Assembly: GCA_027687465.1 (NCBI GenBank)
Contig: JAQCQR010000005.1
Span: 1 to 64,000 of the forward strand
Direction of reading: 5' to 3'
DNA: 64,000 bases
Origin: Coriobacteriaceae bacterium AF08-21
GTDB lineage: Bacteria > Actinomycetota > Coriobacteriia > Coriobacteriales > Coriobacteriaceae
In this document: positions 44,132 through 52,102 of the stretch, in pieces
How positions within the stretch are numbered: position 1 is the first letter of the stretch
How the letters are laid out: each line of letters begins with the position of its first letter
Notes under the pieces: generated by a model
What the model was told of the DNA's origin: nothing
What the model saw: the letters and a program-made list of their open reading frames with translations, nothing else
The model's database searches: none
Made by a program: the position numbers and the translations under genes

Positions 44132-44815
44132 ATGTCCGATTCGAGCGACAGTTCTAAGCCGCGACCCAAGACCGCGGCCGTTCCACACTACACGGTGGGC
44201 GAGGAGATCATGAACTCCGTCACCCATGGTGTCGGCTGCCTGCTGGGTATCGCGGGCCTGGTGCTCCTGATCGTATTCGCTGCCTTGCGCGGCGGAGGCC
44301 CGGCCCACATGGCCGCGGCGATTGTCTATGGTGTCAGCATTATCCTCGAATACCTAGCCTCTACGCTCTACCACGCGATTCAGCCCGCGCGCGCCAAGCG
44401 CGTGTTTCGCATCATCGACCACAGCTGCATCTACCTGCTCATTGCCGGCAGCTATACGCCGTTTTGCCTCATCACGCTCGCAAACGACGGCGGCCCTGCG
44501 CTGTTCTTTGCCGTATGGGCCATCGCCATTATCGGCATCGCCCTCGAGTGCTTTATGCGCGAGCGTCAACCGCACTGGGTAAGCGGCCTAGTCTACCTGC
44601 TGATGGGCTGGCTCGTCGTCTTTAAGTTGCCCGAGCTCGTGTCGCTGCTCAACCCCGTGGCGCTTGCCCTGCTCGCTGTCGGCGGCGTGTGCTACACCGT
44701 GGGCGTGCCGTTCTACATCGCCAAAAACGTGCGCTATCTGCACAGTGTTTTCCACTTGTGGGTGCTCGCCGGCAGCATCTTCCAGTTCATGGCGGTGATT
44801 CTCTTCGTAATCTAG
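44132..44815 (+). CDS. Hemolysin III / PAQR-family membrane protein
   Basis: A 227-residue protein with seven membrane helices and the zinc-binding pattern of the PAQR/HlyIII family: Ser and His in EYLASTLYHAI, Asp and His in RIIDHSCIYLL, and two His in LHSVFHLW. Family members include ceramidase-like hydrolases; the bacterial role is not settled. ATG at 44132 has GGAGG 11 bases upstream; a TTG at 44114 would lie on top of that site. Confidence 0.92.
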   Translation: MSDSSDSSKPRPKTAAVPHYTVGEEIMNSVTHGVGCLLGIAGLVLLIVFAALRGGGPAHMAAAIVYGVSIILEYLASTLYHAIQPARAKRVFRIIDHSCIYLLIAGSYTPFCLITLANDGGPALFFAVWAIAIIGIALECFMRERQPHWVSGLVYLLMGWLVVFKLPELVSLLNPVALALLAVGGVCYTVGVPFYIAKNVRYLHSVFHLWVLAGSIFQFMAVILFVI

Positions 44816-44929
44816 CGATCGCGTCTGTGCCCGCGGACCTATCCAAGCGGCCGCCGGGCGCAATTGCCCTATCCGTCACCTACGCTTACTACCCAACGTC
44901 CCGAATCTTGGAGGTTCGAGAAACTCCCG

Positions 44930-46303
44930 ATGGACATAACCATCTCCCTTATCACCACCCTCGTTTTGACCCTCATCAACGGCTACTTCTCTATGTCCGA
45001 GATGGCGCTCACCACGGCCAAGCGCGCCGTGCTGGAGCACGAGGCCGAGGAAGGCGACAAGCGCGCCGAGCGTGCCATTAAGCTGGCTGCCGACTCCGAC
45101 CAACTGCTCGCCACCATCCAGGTCGCCATCACGCTCGTGGGCTTCGCCTCGTCTGCCGTCGCCTCGACGAGCCTGTCCGACCCGCTCGCCACGTGGCTCA
45201 TGAGCTTTGGCATCGCGCCGCTCTCCGCCATCGCGCGCGGCCTGGCGCCGGTCATCATCACCGTCGCCGTCGCCTTTGTGTCCATCGTGATCGGCGAGCT
45301 CGTGCCCAAGCGCATCGGCCTTGCTAACGCCGAGGGCGTATCCAAGCAGGTCGTGGGACCGCTCTCCGTATTCCAAAAGATCGCCCGCCCGCTCGTGTGG
45401 CTGACCGGTGCCTGCTCCGACGGCCTGGCCCGCATCTTGCGCATCAAGAGTGCCGACGACCGTCAGAACGTCTCGGAAGAAGAGATCAAGTACATGGTCT
45501 CGGAGCAGGACGACCTGCTCGACGAGGAAAAGCGTATGATCCACGAGATCTTTGACCTGGGCGACACCGTGGCTCGCGAGGTCATGGTGCCGCGCGTGGA
45601 CACCACCATGTGCGAGGACGACGAGACGGTCGCCGACGTGTTGTCCACCATGCGCCAGACCGGCTTCAGTCGCATCCCCGTCTATCATGAGGATCCCGAC
45701 AACGTCGCGGGCATCGCGCACATTAAGGACCTGATCCAGCCCGCGCTCGACGGCAAGGGCGACCAGCCCATCGCCGACTTTTTGCGCGACGCCACCTTTG
45801 TGCCCGATACCAAGGACATCCTGCCGCTGCTGTCCGAGATGCAGACCTCGCACGACCAGATCGTGGTCGTCGTGGACGAGTACGGCGGCACGGCCGGCAT
45901 CATCACCATCGAGGACATCGTCGAGGAGATCGTCGGCGAGATCGAGGACGAGTTCGACCCCGACAACAAGTACCTCACGCGCCTCTCGCGCCGTGAGTGG
46001 CTCGTCGATGGGCGTTTTTCGTGCGATGACGCGATTGAGCTTGGTTGGCCGCTCGAGGAAAGCGATGATTATGAGACCATCGCCGGCTGGATTTTGGAGC
46101 TTTGCGACTCGGTGCCCGACATCGGAGAGGTGTTTGAGGTCGCGGGGTACAAGTTTAAAGTGCAGTCGATGCGTGGCCAGCGCATCTCGCTCATTCGCGT
46201 GATCGCTCCGGCCGAAACCGATAAGAAGGATTCCGAGTCTTCGGTAGACGAGCCGACGACGTCGGGTGCGGGTTCCGCGAATCCGCACGACGGCGACGAG
46301 TAG
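44930..46303 (+). CDS. CNNM/CorC-type transporter (TlyC/HlyC hemolysin family)
   Basis: A 457-residue membrane protein. Residues 1-190 form the DUF21/CNNM membrane domain (INGYFSMSEMALTTAKRA at about 15-32, and IGELVPKRIGLANAEG), then a CBS pair (about 200-320; EVMVPRVDTTMCEDD), and a CorC_HlyC domain (about 350-430). CNNM/CorC proteins export Mg2+ or other divalent ions and sense Mg-ATP through the CBS pair. The tail is short and acidic. Start at MDITISLITT; an upstream ATG would add 22 residues of non-family sequence. Two magnesium-related genes follow within 6 kb. Confidence 0.9.
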   Translation: MDITISLITTLVLTLINGYFSMSEMALTTAKRAVLEHEAEEGDKRAERAIKLAADSDQLLATIQVAITLVGFASSAVASTSLSDPLATWLMSFGIAPLSAIARGLAPVIITVAVAFVSIVIGELVPKRIGLANAEGVSKQVVGPLSVFQKIARPLVWLTGACSDGLARILRIKSADDRQNVSEEEIKYMVSEQDDLLDEEKRMIHEIFDLGDTVAREVMVPRVDTTMCEDDETVADVLSTMRQTGFSRIPVYHEDPDNVAGIAHIKDLIQPALDGKGDQPIADFLRDATFVPDTKDILPLLSEMQTSHDQIVVVVDEYGGTAGIITIEDIVEEIVGEIEDEFDPDNKYLTRLSRREWLVDGRFSCDDAIELGWPLEESDDYETIAGWILELCDSVPDIGEVFEVAGYKFKVQSMRGQRISLIRVIAPAETDKKDSESSVDEPTTSGAGSANPHDGDE

Positions 46304-46327
46304 GACAAGGAAGAGTAGGGGAGAGTT

Positions 46328-47161
46328 ATGGCAGGCCTGTTCAACATCCTTAAGGTCACCGTCAGCGAGGACAAGATCTGCGCGCATGTGCTGGTGAACC
46401 CCGGCATGCCGCTCATGACCTCGGAGGACATCGAGGCCACGGCGCGCGTGTACTACCTGGTGCCCGCGATTGCCAAGCACCTGTGCCTGGGCGATTCCGG
46501 CCGCGAGTTCCAGGACTGCATGGGTCAGACCGAGCTCTGCCACCTGCTGGAGCACGTGACGGTCGAGCTCATGAACGAGACCGGTCTTGCCGGTAGCATC
46601 TCGTGCGGCCGCACGCGCGTAAGCGAGCATGACGAGCGTGTCTTTGAGGTCGAGCTTTCGTGCCCCGATGACGCACTGGCCATCGGTGCGCTGTCGTCGG
46701 CCACCTTTATGATGGACTGGGCGTACCTGCACGCCGACCAGCCTGCCCCCGACGTGGAAGGCACGGTCGCGGGCCTGCGCAACCTGGTGCTGGGCATGCG
46801 CGCCGAGGCCGAGGGCAAGGATCCTCACGAGGCCGTCGCTGCTGCGAACGGCGAAGATGCTGCCGAGGACGAGGGTGCTGACGAGGGCGATGTGCCGGTC
46901 GACGCCGAGCCCGTTGCCGATGCGACCGCCGAGCCCGTTCCCACCGAGCCCCAGGGCGTCCCCAACTTTGACGACGAACCCCAGGTGGCGATTGATACCG
47001 AGGGCGCGGTTGCCGAGAACCACGAGGCCTCCGCTGCCGTCTTTGGCGGTGCGGCGACGGTTCCGGCAGGACCTGCGCATGAGGGCGGCCTGCCGCTCGT
47101 GGACGGCGCCGGCGAGGACCCGGGTGCCACGGTGGCCATGCCGGCTATGCCTCAGGAGTAG
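46328..47161 (+). CDS. Stand-alone protein resembling the cyanophycin synthetase N-terminal domain
   Basis: A 277-residue protein of two parts. Residues 1-165 are compact and contain QTELCHLLEHVTVELMNETG followed by SCGRTR, very like the HLxEHVALELQxLAG..GKTR segment of the cyanophycin synthetase (CphA) N-domain. No ATP-grasp or Mur-ligase domain follows, so it cannot make cyanophycin alone. Residues 170-277 are an acidic, Ala/Pro/Glu-rich disordered tail. Function unknown. It starts on GGGGAG 24 bases after the CNNM gene and may be co-transcribed with it. Confidence 0.6.
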   Translation: MAGLFNILKVTVSEDKICAHVLVNPGMPLMTSEDIEATARVYYLVPAIAKHLCLGDSGREFQDCMGQTELCHLLEHVTVELMNETGLAGSISCGRTRVSEHDERVFEVELSCPDDALAIGALSSATFMMDWAYLHADQPAPDVEGTVAGLRNLVLGMRAEAEGKDPHEAVAAANGEDAAEDEGADEGDVPVDAEPVADATAEPVPTEPQGVPNFDDEPQVAIDTEGAVAENHEASAAVFGGAATVPAGPAHEGGLPLVDGAGEDPGATVAMPAMPQE

Positions 47162-47240
47162 GCCTACGCGTTTATCACCATCACGTACCTGCGCCTTTGC
47201 CGTACGCAGATGAGCGGAGCGGCAAGTGATGCGCTGCGGG

Positions 47241-47246
47241 TATAAT
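47241..47246 (+). promoter_or_regulatory. Consensus -10 box before the YtxH-like gene
   Basis: TATAAT at 47241-47246 is a perfect -10 hexamer, 51 bases before the ATG. The -35 region is not clearly conserved. Confidence 0.55.
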
Positions 47247-47297
47247 GGACAGCATTCAAACGGTGGGCACCGACGTGCCCGCAGGAGAGGAATGATC

Positions 47298-47687
47298 ATG
47301 GGTAAGACTTTCAGCTTTGTCTCCGGCGCACTTTTTGGTGCCGCTGCCGGCGCTATTATCGGTGTTGCTCTGGCCCCGCGCTCGGGCGCCGAGACCCGCG
47401 CCATGGCTGCCGATATCGCCAACGACGCCTGGGACAATATGCGCGACACCTACGAGCACAGCGCCGAGGAGGCCCGTGCTGCGGTGAATGACTTTGGCCC
47501 GATGGTCGACGCCAAGACCGACGACCTGCGCGCCAAGGTCGACCTGGCCCGCGAGCGCATGGACCAGCTGCGCGAGCAGCTCAACGACGCCATTTCGGGT
47601 GGCAACGTGACGCCTGCCGCCGACGTCGTGGTCGAGAACGCCGTCGAGGCTGATACCGAGGCTGCGGAGCCCTCGACCGAGGCATAA
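47298..47687 (+). CDS. YtxH-domain protein
   Basis: A 129-residue protein with an N-terminal Gly/Ala-rich hydrophobic segment (FGAAAGAIIGVALAPRSG) of the YtxH family followed by a long amphipathic helix (about 30-105) and a short acidic tail. YtxH-type proteins are small general-stress envelope proteins of unknown mechanism. ATG at 47298 fits GGAGAGG best; another ATG lies two codons upstream. The stop overlaps the next start (TAATG), so the two are coupled. Confidence 0.75.
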   Translation: MGKTFSFVSGALFGAAAGAIIGVALAPRSGAETRAMAADIANDAWDNMRDTYEHSAEEARAAVNDFGPMVDAKTDDLRAKVDLARERMDQLREQLNDAISGGNVTPAADVVVENAVEADTEAAEPSTEA

Positions 47688-48442
47688 TGCGCGCCGGGGA
47701 TTTTGTCGGCGCCAAGATCTATCGCAAGCCTACCGAGGACAAGCGCACCAAAAAGGACGGCACGCCGCGCAGCCCTAAAAAGCTCGGAAAGATTCACTTT
47801 CCGGTCTTTACCCCGGGCGGTACGCGCGTGGTCGGCTTTATGGTCCGCCAGTCCGATATCGCGGGCATGATCGAGCGTCCCGATCGATTCGTAGCGCTCG
47901 ACGCCATTGGTGTCTACGAGGGCGCCATTGCGGTCGATGACGTCAAGGACACGTACGATGCCGCCGCCGCCAAGCGCCTCGACATCAACCTGGACGATTG
48001 CATCATCTGGGTCGGTATGGACGTGCGCACGGAATCGGGCGACGTCGTGGGCTATTGCTCGGACGTCGAGTTCAAGCCGCGCTCGGGCATCGTGCAGGCA
48101 TTCTATGTGACCGCCGGTGCTGCTTCGAGTGTTTTGGTTGGTGACACGCAGGTGCCGCCGACGATGCTGCGCGGCTACGAGAACGGCGCGATGATTGTCT
48201 CGGACGAGGTCAAGGCGCTCGGGTATTCGGGCGGTGCGGCTGCCAAGGCCGCGGAGGCCAGTGTCGTGGTGGGCGATAAGGTCAAGAAGGGCGCCAAGGT
48301 GCTCGATGACAAGGGATCGGTTGCCGTGGACAAGGGCAGTCGCGCACTGGGCAAGCAGCTCGGCAAGACGCGCGGCATGTTCAAGGCCTTTAAGGACGAA
48401 TACCAAAAGGCGAGCGGAGGCTCGTCAAAAGCTACAAAATAG
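47687..48442 (+). CDS. PRC-barrel-like protein coupled to YtxH protein
   Basis: A 251-residue protein with two PRC-barrel-like halves (about 1-80 and 100-170; VVGYCSDVEFKPRSGIVQAF is characteristic) and a basic C-terminal tail with Lys/Gly repeats. PRC barrels often dock on RNA, ribosome-maturation or photosynthetic complexes; the role here is unknown. Overlap of one base with the YtxH-like gene implies they act together. An MgtE-related protein at 50250 has a similar N-terminal domain. Confidence 0.65.
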   Translation: MRAGDFVGAKIYRKPTEDKRTKKDGTPRSPKKLGKIHFPVFTPGGTRVVGFMVRQSDIAGMIERPDRFVALDAIGVYEGAIAVDDVKDTYDAAAAKRLDINLDDCIIWVGMDVRTESGDVVGYCSDVEFKPRSGIVQAFYVTAGAASSVLVGDTQVPPTMLRGYENGAMIVSDEVKALGYSGGAAAKAAEASVVVGDKVKKGAKVLDDKGSVAVDKGSRALGKQLGKTRGMFKAFKDEYQKASGGSSKATK

Positions 48443-48463
48443 CGACGTACCAAATGATGGGAG

Positions 48464-48493
48464 GCAAGCCGGAGACCTGTTGCTCCGGCTTGC
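48464..48493 (+). terminator. Hairpin after the PRC-barrel gene
   Basis: GCAAGCCGGAG (48464-48474) pairs perfectly with CTCCGGCTTGC (48483-48493); TGTGTTT follows. Weak T-run. Confidence 0.6.
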
Positions 48494-48514
48494 TGTGTTT
48501 ATGGGGGAGGGCAC

Positions 48515-49921
48515 ATGCGCCAAAACGGATCCAACTTAAACGGGCGTTCGGGTGCGCGTCCGACGGCGCGCCGCGACCTGGGGCAGCTGCCCAGCGGTCA
48601 GCGCCGTCGCCGCCGTAAGCCCGGCGCGATGTACCTCAACCATAGCCGCGGGTTTAGCGACCGCAGCGCGCGCATCGGCAACGGGCGCTCGCCGCGCCGA
48701 CCGTCCCGTCTGCCCTATGCGCTCATTGCCGTGGGCTGTGCGCTCGTGCTGTTTATCGCTGCCGTCGTGGGCTACGTCAACCGCAGCGTGGACGTGGAAC
48801 TTAACGGGCAAAAGACCGCGGTGCGCGTGGGCTCTACGCTGCAGAATCTCATCGACGACCAGGAGTTGACCGATACCTACGACGCAGGCGACCTGCTGGC
48901 CGTCGATGACAGCGTGCTCAAGCGCCATGGCGGCGAAAAGCTGTCGGTTAAGGTGGACGGCAAGCGCATAAAACAGGGCAAATGGGATAGCCGCGAACTT
49001 GAGGGCGGCGAGAAGGTGACGGTCAAGGATGGCCGTAACACCTACGAGAAGCACGAGGTTCAGGCTACGGTTATCGAGCCCAAGCTCAAGGTCGAGGGCA
49101 CGGGCGCTATCGAGTATGTGCAGACATGGGGTGTCCAGGGCCGCTCCGAGGTGTGGGTTGGTGAGCAGTCGGGCAAGACGCAGGACCGCGGCGAGGTTGT
49201 GCCCGCCACCGATTGCGTCGTTGCGTGCGCCAGCGTGGCGCCCAAGGGCAACAAAAAGTACGTGGCGCTGACGTTTGACGAGGGTCCGAGCGGCGCCACC
49301 AAACAGATCTTGCAGGTGCTCAAGGAAAAGGGCGTTACCGCGACGTTCTTCCTTTCGGGCGATGCGGCCGAGGCCTCGCCTGCCACGGCCAAGGCGATTG
49401 TCGATGCCGGGTGCGAGATCGGATCCAACAGCTACAGCGACGATTCGCTCAAGGGTCAGGACCGTGAGACGGTACGCGAACAGATCACGAAAGGCACCGA
49501 TGCGATTAAGTCGGCGACCGGCGTGAAGACGATGCTGCTGCGTGCTCCCTACGCTGCCTTTGACGAGCAAAACTGGATTGATGCGATGGACCTGGTCTCC
49601 GCCGTGGTCTCGTGGAATATTGACTCGGGCGACTGGCTGCTCAACGGTGCCGACGAGCAGGTCTCAACGGTGCTCGATTCGGTGACGCCGGGCAATATCG
49701 TGCTGCTCACCGATAGAGACGAATGCGCCGAGCAGACGCTCGAGGCGCTGCCGCAGATTATCGACGGTCTTGTCGCCGACGGATACAAGATCGTGACGCT
49801 CAGCGACCTGGTCAAGACGGACACATCGCTCAGCAAAAAGCTCACCTCGCTGACGAAGGTCACCATGCCCAAGGACGCCGTGTTCCCCCAACTTGCCGAG
49901 GACGATGACACCACAGAGTAG
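48515..49921 (+). CDS. NodB-fold polysaccharide deacetylase homologue, probably inactive
   Basis: A 468-residue membrane-anchored protein: basic N-terminus (1-65), one helix (about 68-90), a DUF348-like domain (about 92-150: VDVELNGQKTAVRVGSTL) and a NodB-fold domain (about 248-440). Family motifs are recognisable but the catalytic metal ligands are gone. TFDDGP reads TFDEGP (Asp255, Glu256); the HTxSH histidines are Asn305 and Asp309 in GSNSYSDD; the closing LxH histidine is Thr399 in IVLLTD. A zinc-dependent deacetylase without these cannot work normally, so a binding or regulatory role at the cell wall is more likely. RBS GGGGGAGG. Confidence 0.85.
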   Translation: MRQNGSNLNGRSGARPTARRDLGQLPSGQRRRRRKPGAMYLNHSRGFSDRSARIGNGRSPRRPSRLPYALIAVGCALVLFIAAVVGYVNRSVDVELNGQKTAVRVGSTLQNLIDDQELTDTYDAGDLLAVDDSVLKRHGGEKLSVKVDGKRIKQGKWDSRELEGGEKVTVKDGRNTYEKHEVQATVIEPKLKVEGTGAIEYVQTWGVQGRSEVWVGEQSGKTQDRGEVVPATDCVVACASVAPKGNKKYVALTFDEGPSGATKQILQVLKEKGVTATFFLSGDAAEASPATAKAIVDAGCEIGSNSYSDDSLKGQDRETVREQITKGTDAIKSATGVKTMLLRAPYAAFDEQNWIDAMDLVSAVVSWNIDSGDWLLNGADEQVSTVLDSVTPGNIVLLTDRDECAEQTLEALPQIIDGLVADGYKIVTLSDLVKTDTSLSKKLTSLTKVTMPKDAVFPQLAEDDDTTE

Positions 49922-49953
49922 TCATTGGGTAGTCGTTTAAGAACGTCCCCAAG
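49920..49953. repeat. REP-like fragment, GTCATTGGG...AACGTCCCCAA
   Basis: A degenerate relative of the GGGGACAG repeats at 37684 and 41309, directly after the NodB-like gene. Confidence 0.4.
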
Positions 49954-50109
49954 GGCTATGTCACGGATACGTCAGCGTTTGGTATGCCTGCAATGTGCAG
50001 CGCATAAATTCGATGCCGCAGGGCGATGCTGATGCTATAGTTACTGCGGTTAATGAGGGTCAAGAGAAAGGTTACAGGTGAAATCCAAACCTCGACCATA
50101 CAGTCGATG

Positions 50110-50144
50110 ACCCCATGCAGGTGCTTTTTGCGCATGCACGGGGT
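50110..50144 (+). promoter_or_regulatory. Long leader hairpin upstream of the MgtE-like gene
   Basis: ACCCC (50110-50114) pairs with GGGGT (50140-50144), TGCA with TGCA and GTGC with GCGC around TTTTT. It sits in a 328-base intergenic region before a magnesium-related gene. The preceding GGTTACAGGTGAAATCC is only loosely like the start of the M-box, and the rest of the M-box consensus was not found. Confidence 0.45.
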
Positions 50145-50197
50145 GTAAGCGTCGAGCGGCGTGCCGCCCGCGCATGCGTATACATATCCAGAAGCCC

Positions 50198-50229
50198 CCG
50201 GACGCCGCACGCGCGGCCGCGTCCGGAGG
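50198..50229 (+). promoter_or_regulatory. Hairpin masking a GGAGG ribosome-binding site
   Basis: CCGGACGC (50198-50205) pairs perfectly with GCGTCCGG (50219-50226). The last two bases belong to GGAGG (50225-50229), so the stem would hide that site. Confidence 0.5.
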
Positions 50230-50233
50230 AATA

Positions 50234-50266
50234 ATGATGGGGAGCACCATTGAATTATCTGAGTGA
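50234..50266 (+). other. Possible leader mini-ORF MMGSTIELSE
   Basis: The best ribosome-binding site in the region (GGAGG, 50225-50229) precedes ATG at 50234, which opens only ten codons and ends inside the start of the next gene in another frame. Translation of it could couple to, or compete with, the TTG start at 50250. Confidence 0.3.
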
Positions 50267-52094
50267 GATGCTCAAATTGCCGGTCTTGGACGTCGACGGC
50301 GAAAAGCTCGGCGTGGTCAACGATTTTGGCATTGCTACCGGCGAAGTTTTTCCGCACGTGACGTCGCTCGCGTTCCGCGGCCCTGGCAAGACGCCGTTTA
50401 TGATCAGCTGGCGCAAATGGGTCGACCGTATCGACGAGACGGGCGTGTATCTCAACACGTCTGCCACCAATATTCGCTTCTCGTACCTGCAGCCGACCGA
50501 GCTCCTGCTGGCGCGCGACGTGCTCAATAAGCAGATCGTCGACACGCAGGGCATGAAGGTCGTGCGCGTCAACGACATCAAGTTTTCCATGTCGGGCGAA
50601 AACCAGCTGCGCCTGTTGGGTGCCGAGGTCGGTGCCCGCGGTCTGCTGCGCGCGATCAGCCCCGCACTCGAGCATATCGTCGAGGGCTTTATGAAGCACC
50701 TGGGCAAGCCGCTCAGCGAGGACATCATCGCTTGGTCCTACATGGACCTGCTCGACCGCTCGACTAAAAACATCCAACTCTCGGTGTCGCACAAGACGCT
50801 CGGCGAGCTGCACCCTGCCGACATCGCCGACATTATCGAGCAGCTCGACCCGCGCCTACGTGCGCAGGTGTTTGCGCAGCTCGATACCGCCCAGGCAGCC
50901 GAAGCTATCTCGGAGTTCGATGACGACGAGCTTATGACCGAGATGCTCGAGGGCCTGTCCGACACGGACGCATCGTCGATGCTGGCCATGATGGACCCGG
51001 ACGACGCTGCCGACCTGATCGACGAGCTTGATTACGAGAAGGCCGAGAAGCTCCTGCGCCTGATGGGCGTCAAGGAGGAGAAGGCGATTCGTAACCTGCT
51101 GGGGTATGAGGACAACACCGCCGGCCGCATCATGACCTCGGAGTTTGTCTCCCTGCCCGCCACGGCAACGGTCGGTGACGCCATCGAGGCGATTCGCGAG
51201 CTCGACGAGGACTTCGAGAGCGTCTACTACGTCTATACCGAGGATCCGAGCGGCATGCTGACCGGTGTGCTTTCGCTGCGCACGCTGATCGTAGCCGATC
51301 GCGACGCCACGCTGGGTCAGCTGGCCTATCGCGACCTGGTCTACGTGTCGCCCGACGAGGACCAGGAAGACGTGACGGACGAGATGACCAAGTATGACCT
51401 GGTCGCTATCCCCGTCTGCGACGAGAACCGCCACATCCTGGGTATCGTAACCTTCGACGACGCCATGGACGTTATTGCCGAGGAGCATCAGGAGGACCTG
51501 CAGATCGCCGGTGTCGGCTCGGGCGATAGCGCGTCGGACGACTCGACGAACGTGCTCAGCTGGTTCGTGCATCGCCAGTACTGGGTTGTTGTATGGGGCA
51601 TCGCGTCGTGCATCATGGCGACCGTGCTGGGAACGGCGCTCGGCTCCGCGCATCTGGTGGTGTTCCCCATGTGCGCCATGCCGCTCGTGCTGCTGGCGGC
51701 CTCGCGCATGGTGTCGTTCGTCAAGAACTACTTCCTGGAGTATGACGGTCACGACGATGAGCCCAAGCCGTATCTGGGGTTCTTCTTCCAGAGCACGGGC
51801 ATGGGCCTGATTCTGTCACTCGTGACCTACCTGTGCGCCCAGCTGGTGCGCACCGCTGCGTTCCCCGATGCGCCCATGTTTGAGGAGCAACTCTTTACCG
51901 GGTGCTTTAATATCGCTGCCATCATTTGCCTGGTTGGCAACATGAGTGCCGTGATTTACCTGATGGTGCTGTTCTGGCGTGACGAGCATGACCTCAACAC
52001 GTCGGGCACCGCCATGAACGTCATTGCCGTCATGATCTCGTGTGTGGCGTATTGCATCGCCGCGGTGCTGCTCGCCATGTCGGTCATGGGTTAG
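50250..52094 (+). CDS. PRC-barrel / MgtE_N / CBS membrane protein (magnesium-linked)
   Basis: A 614-residue protein. Two PRC-barrel-like units (1 to about 160) are followed by an MgtE intracellular N-domain (about 175-290: LHPADIADIIEQLDP, FDDDELMTEMLEG), a CBS pair (about 290-420: AGRIMTSEFVSLP) and four or five membrane helices (about 440-614). The membrane part lacks the helices and GNAG-type motifs of the MgtE channel and was not recognised. In Actinobacteria, PRC/MgtE_N/CBS proteins accompany an NRAMP-related transporter, as here; it is probably a Mg2+-sensing partner. The start is TTG after GGGGAG; ATG at 50268 is an alternative with no site. Confidence 0.8.
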   Translation: MNYLSEMLKLPVLDVDGEKLGVVNDFGIATGEVFPHVTSLAFRGPGKTPFMISWRKWVDRIDETGVYLNTSATNIRFSYLQPTELLLARDVLNKQIVDTQGMKVVRVNDIKFSMSGENQLRLLGAEVGARGLLRAISPALEHIVEGFMKHLGKPLSEDIIAWSYMDLLDRSTKNIQLSVSHKTLGELHPADIADIIEQLDPRLRAQVFAQLDTAQAAEAISEFDDDELMTEMLEGLSDTDASSMLAMMDPDDAADLIDELDYEKAEKLLRLMGVKEEKAIRNLLGYEDNTAGRIMTSEFVSLPATATVGDAIEAIRELDEDFESVYYVYTEDPSGMLTGVLSLRTLIVADRDATLGQLAYRDLVYVSPDEDQEDVTDEMTKYDLVAIPVCDENRHILGIVTFDDAMDVIAEEHQEDLQIAGVGSGDSASDDSTNVLSWFVHRQYWVVVWGIASCIMATVLGTALGSAHLVVFPMCAMPLVLLAASRMVSFVKNYFLEYDGHDDEPKPYLGFFFQSTGMGLILSLVTYLCAQLVRTAAFPDAPMFEEQLFTGCFNIAAIICLVGNMSAVIYLMVLFWRDEHDLNTSGTAMNVIAVMISCVAYCIAAVLLAMSVMG

Positions 52095-52102
52095 GTGGTC
52101 GC

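Noticed and set aside
50041..50250. M-box magnesium riboswitch
   Set aside because: Only the opening GGTTACAGGTGA is loosely similar; the conserved later blocks of the M-box are not found.
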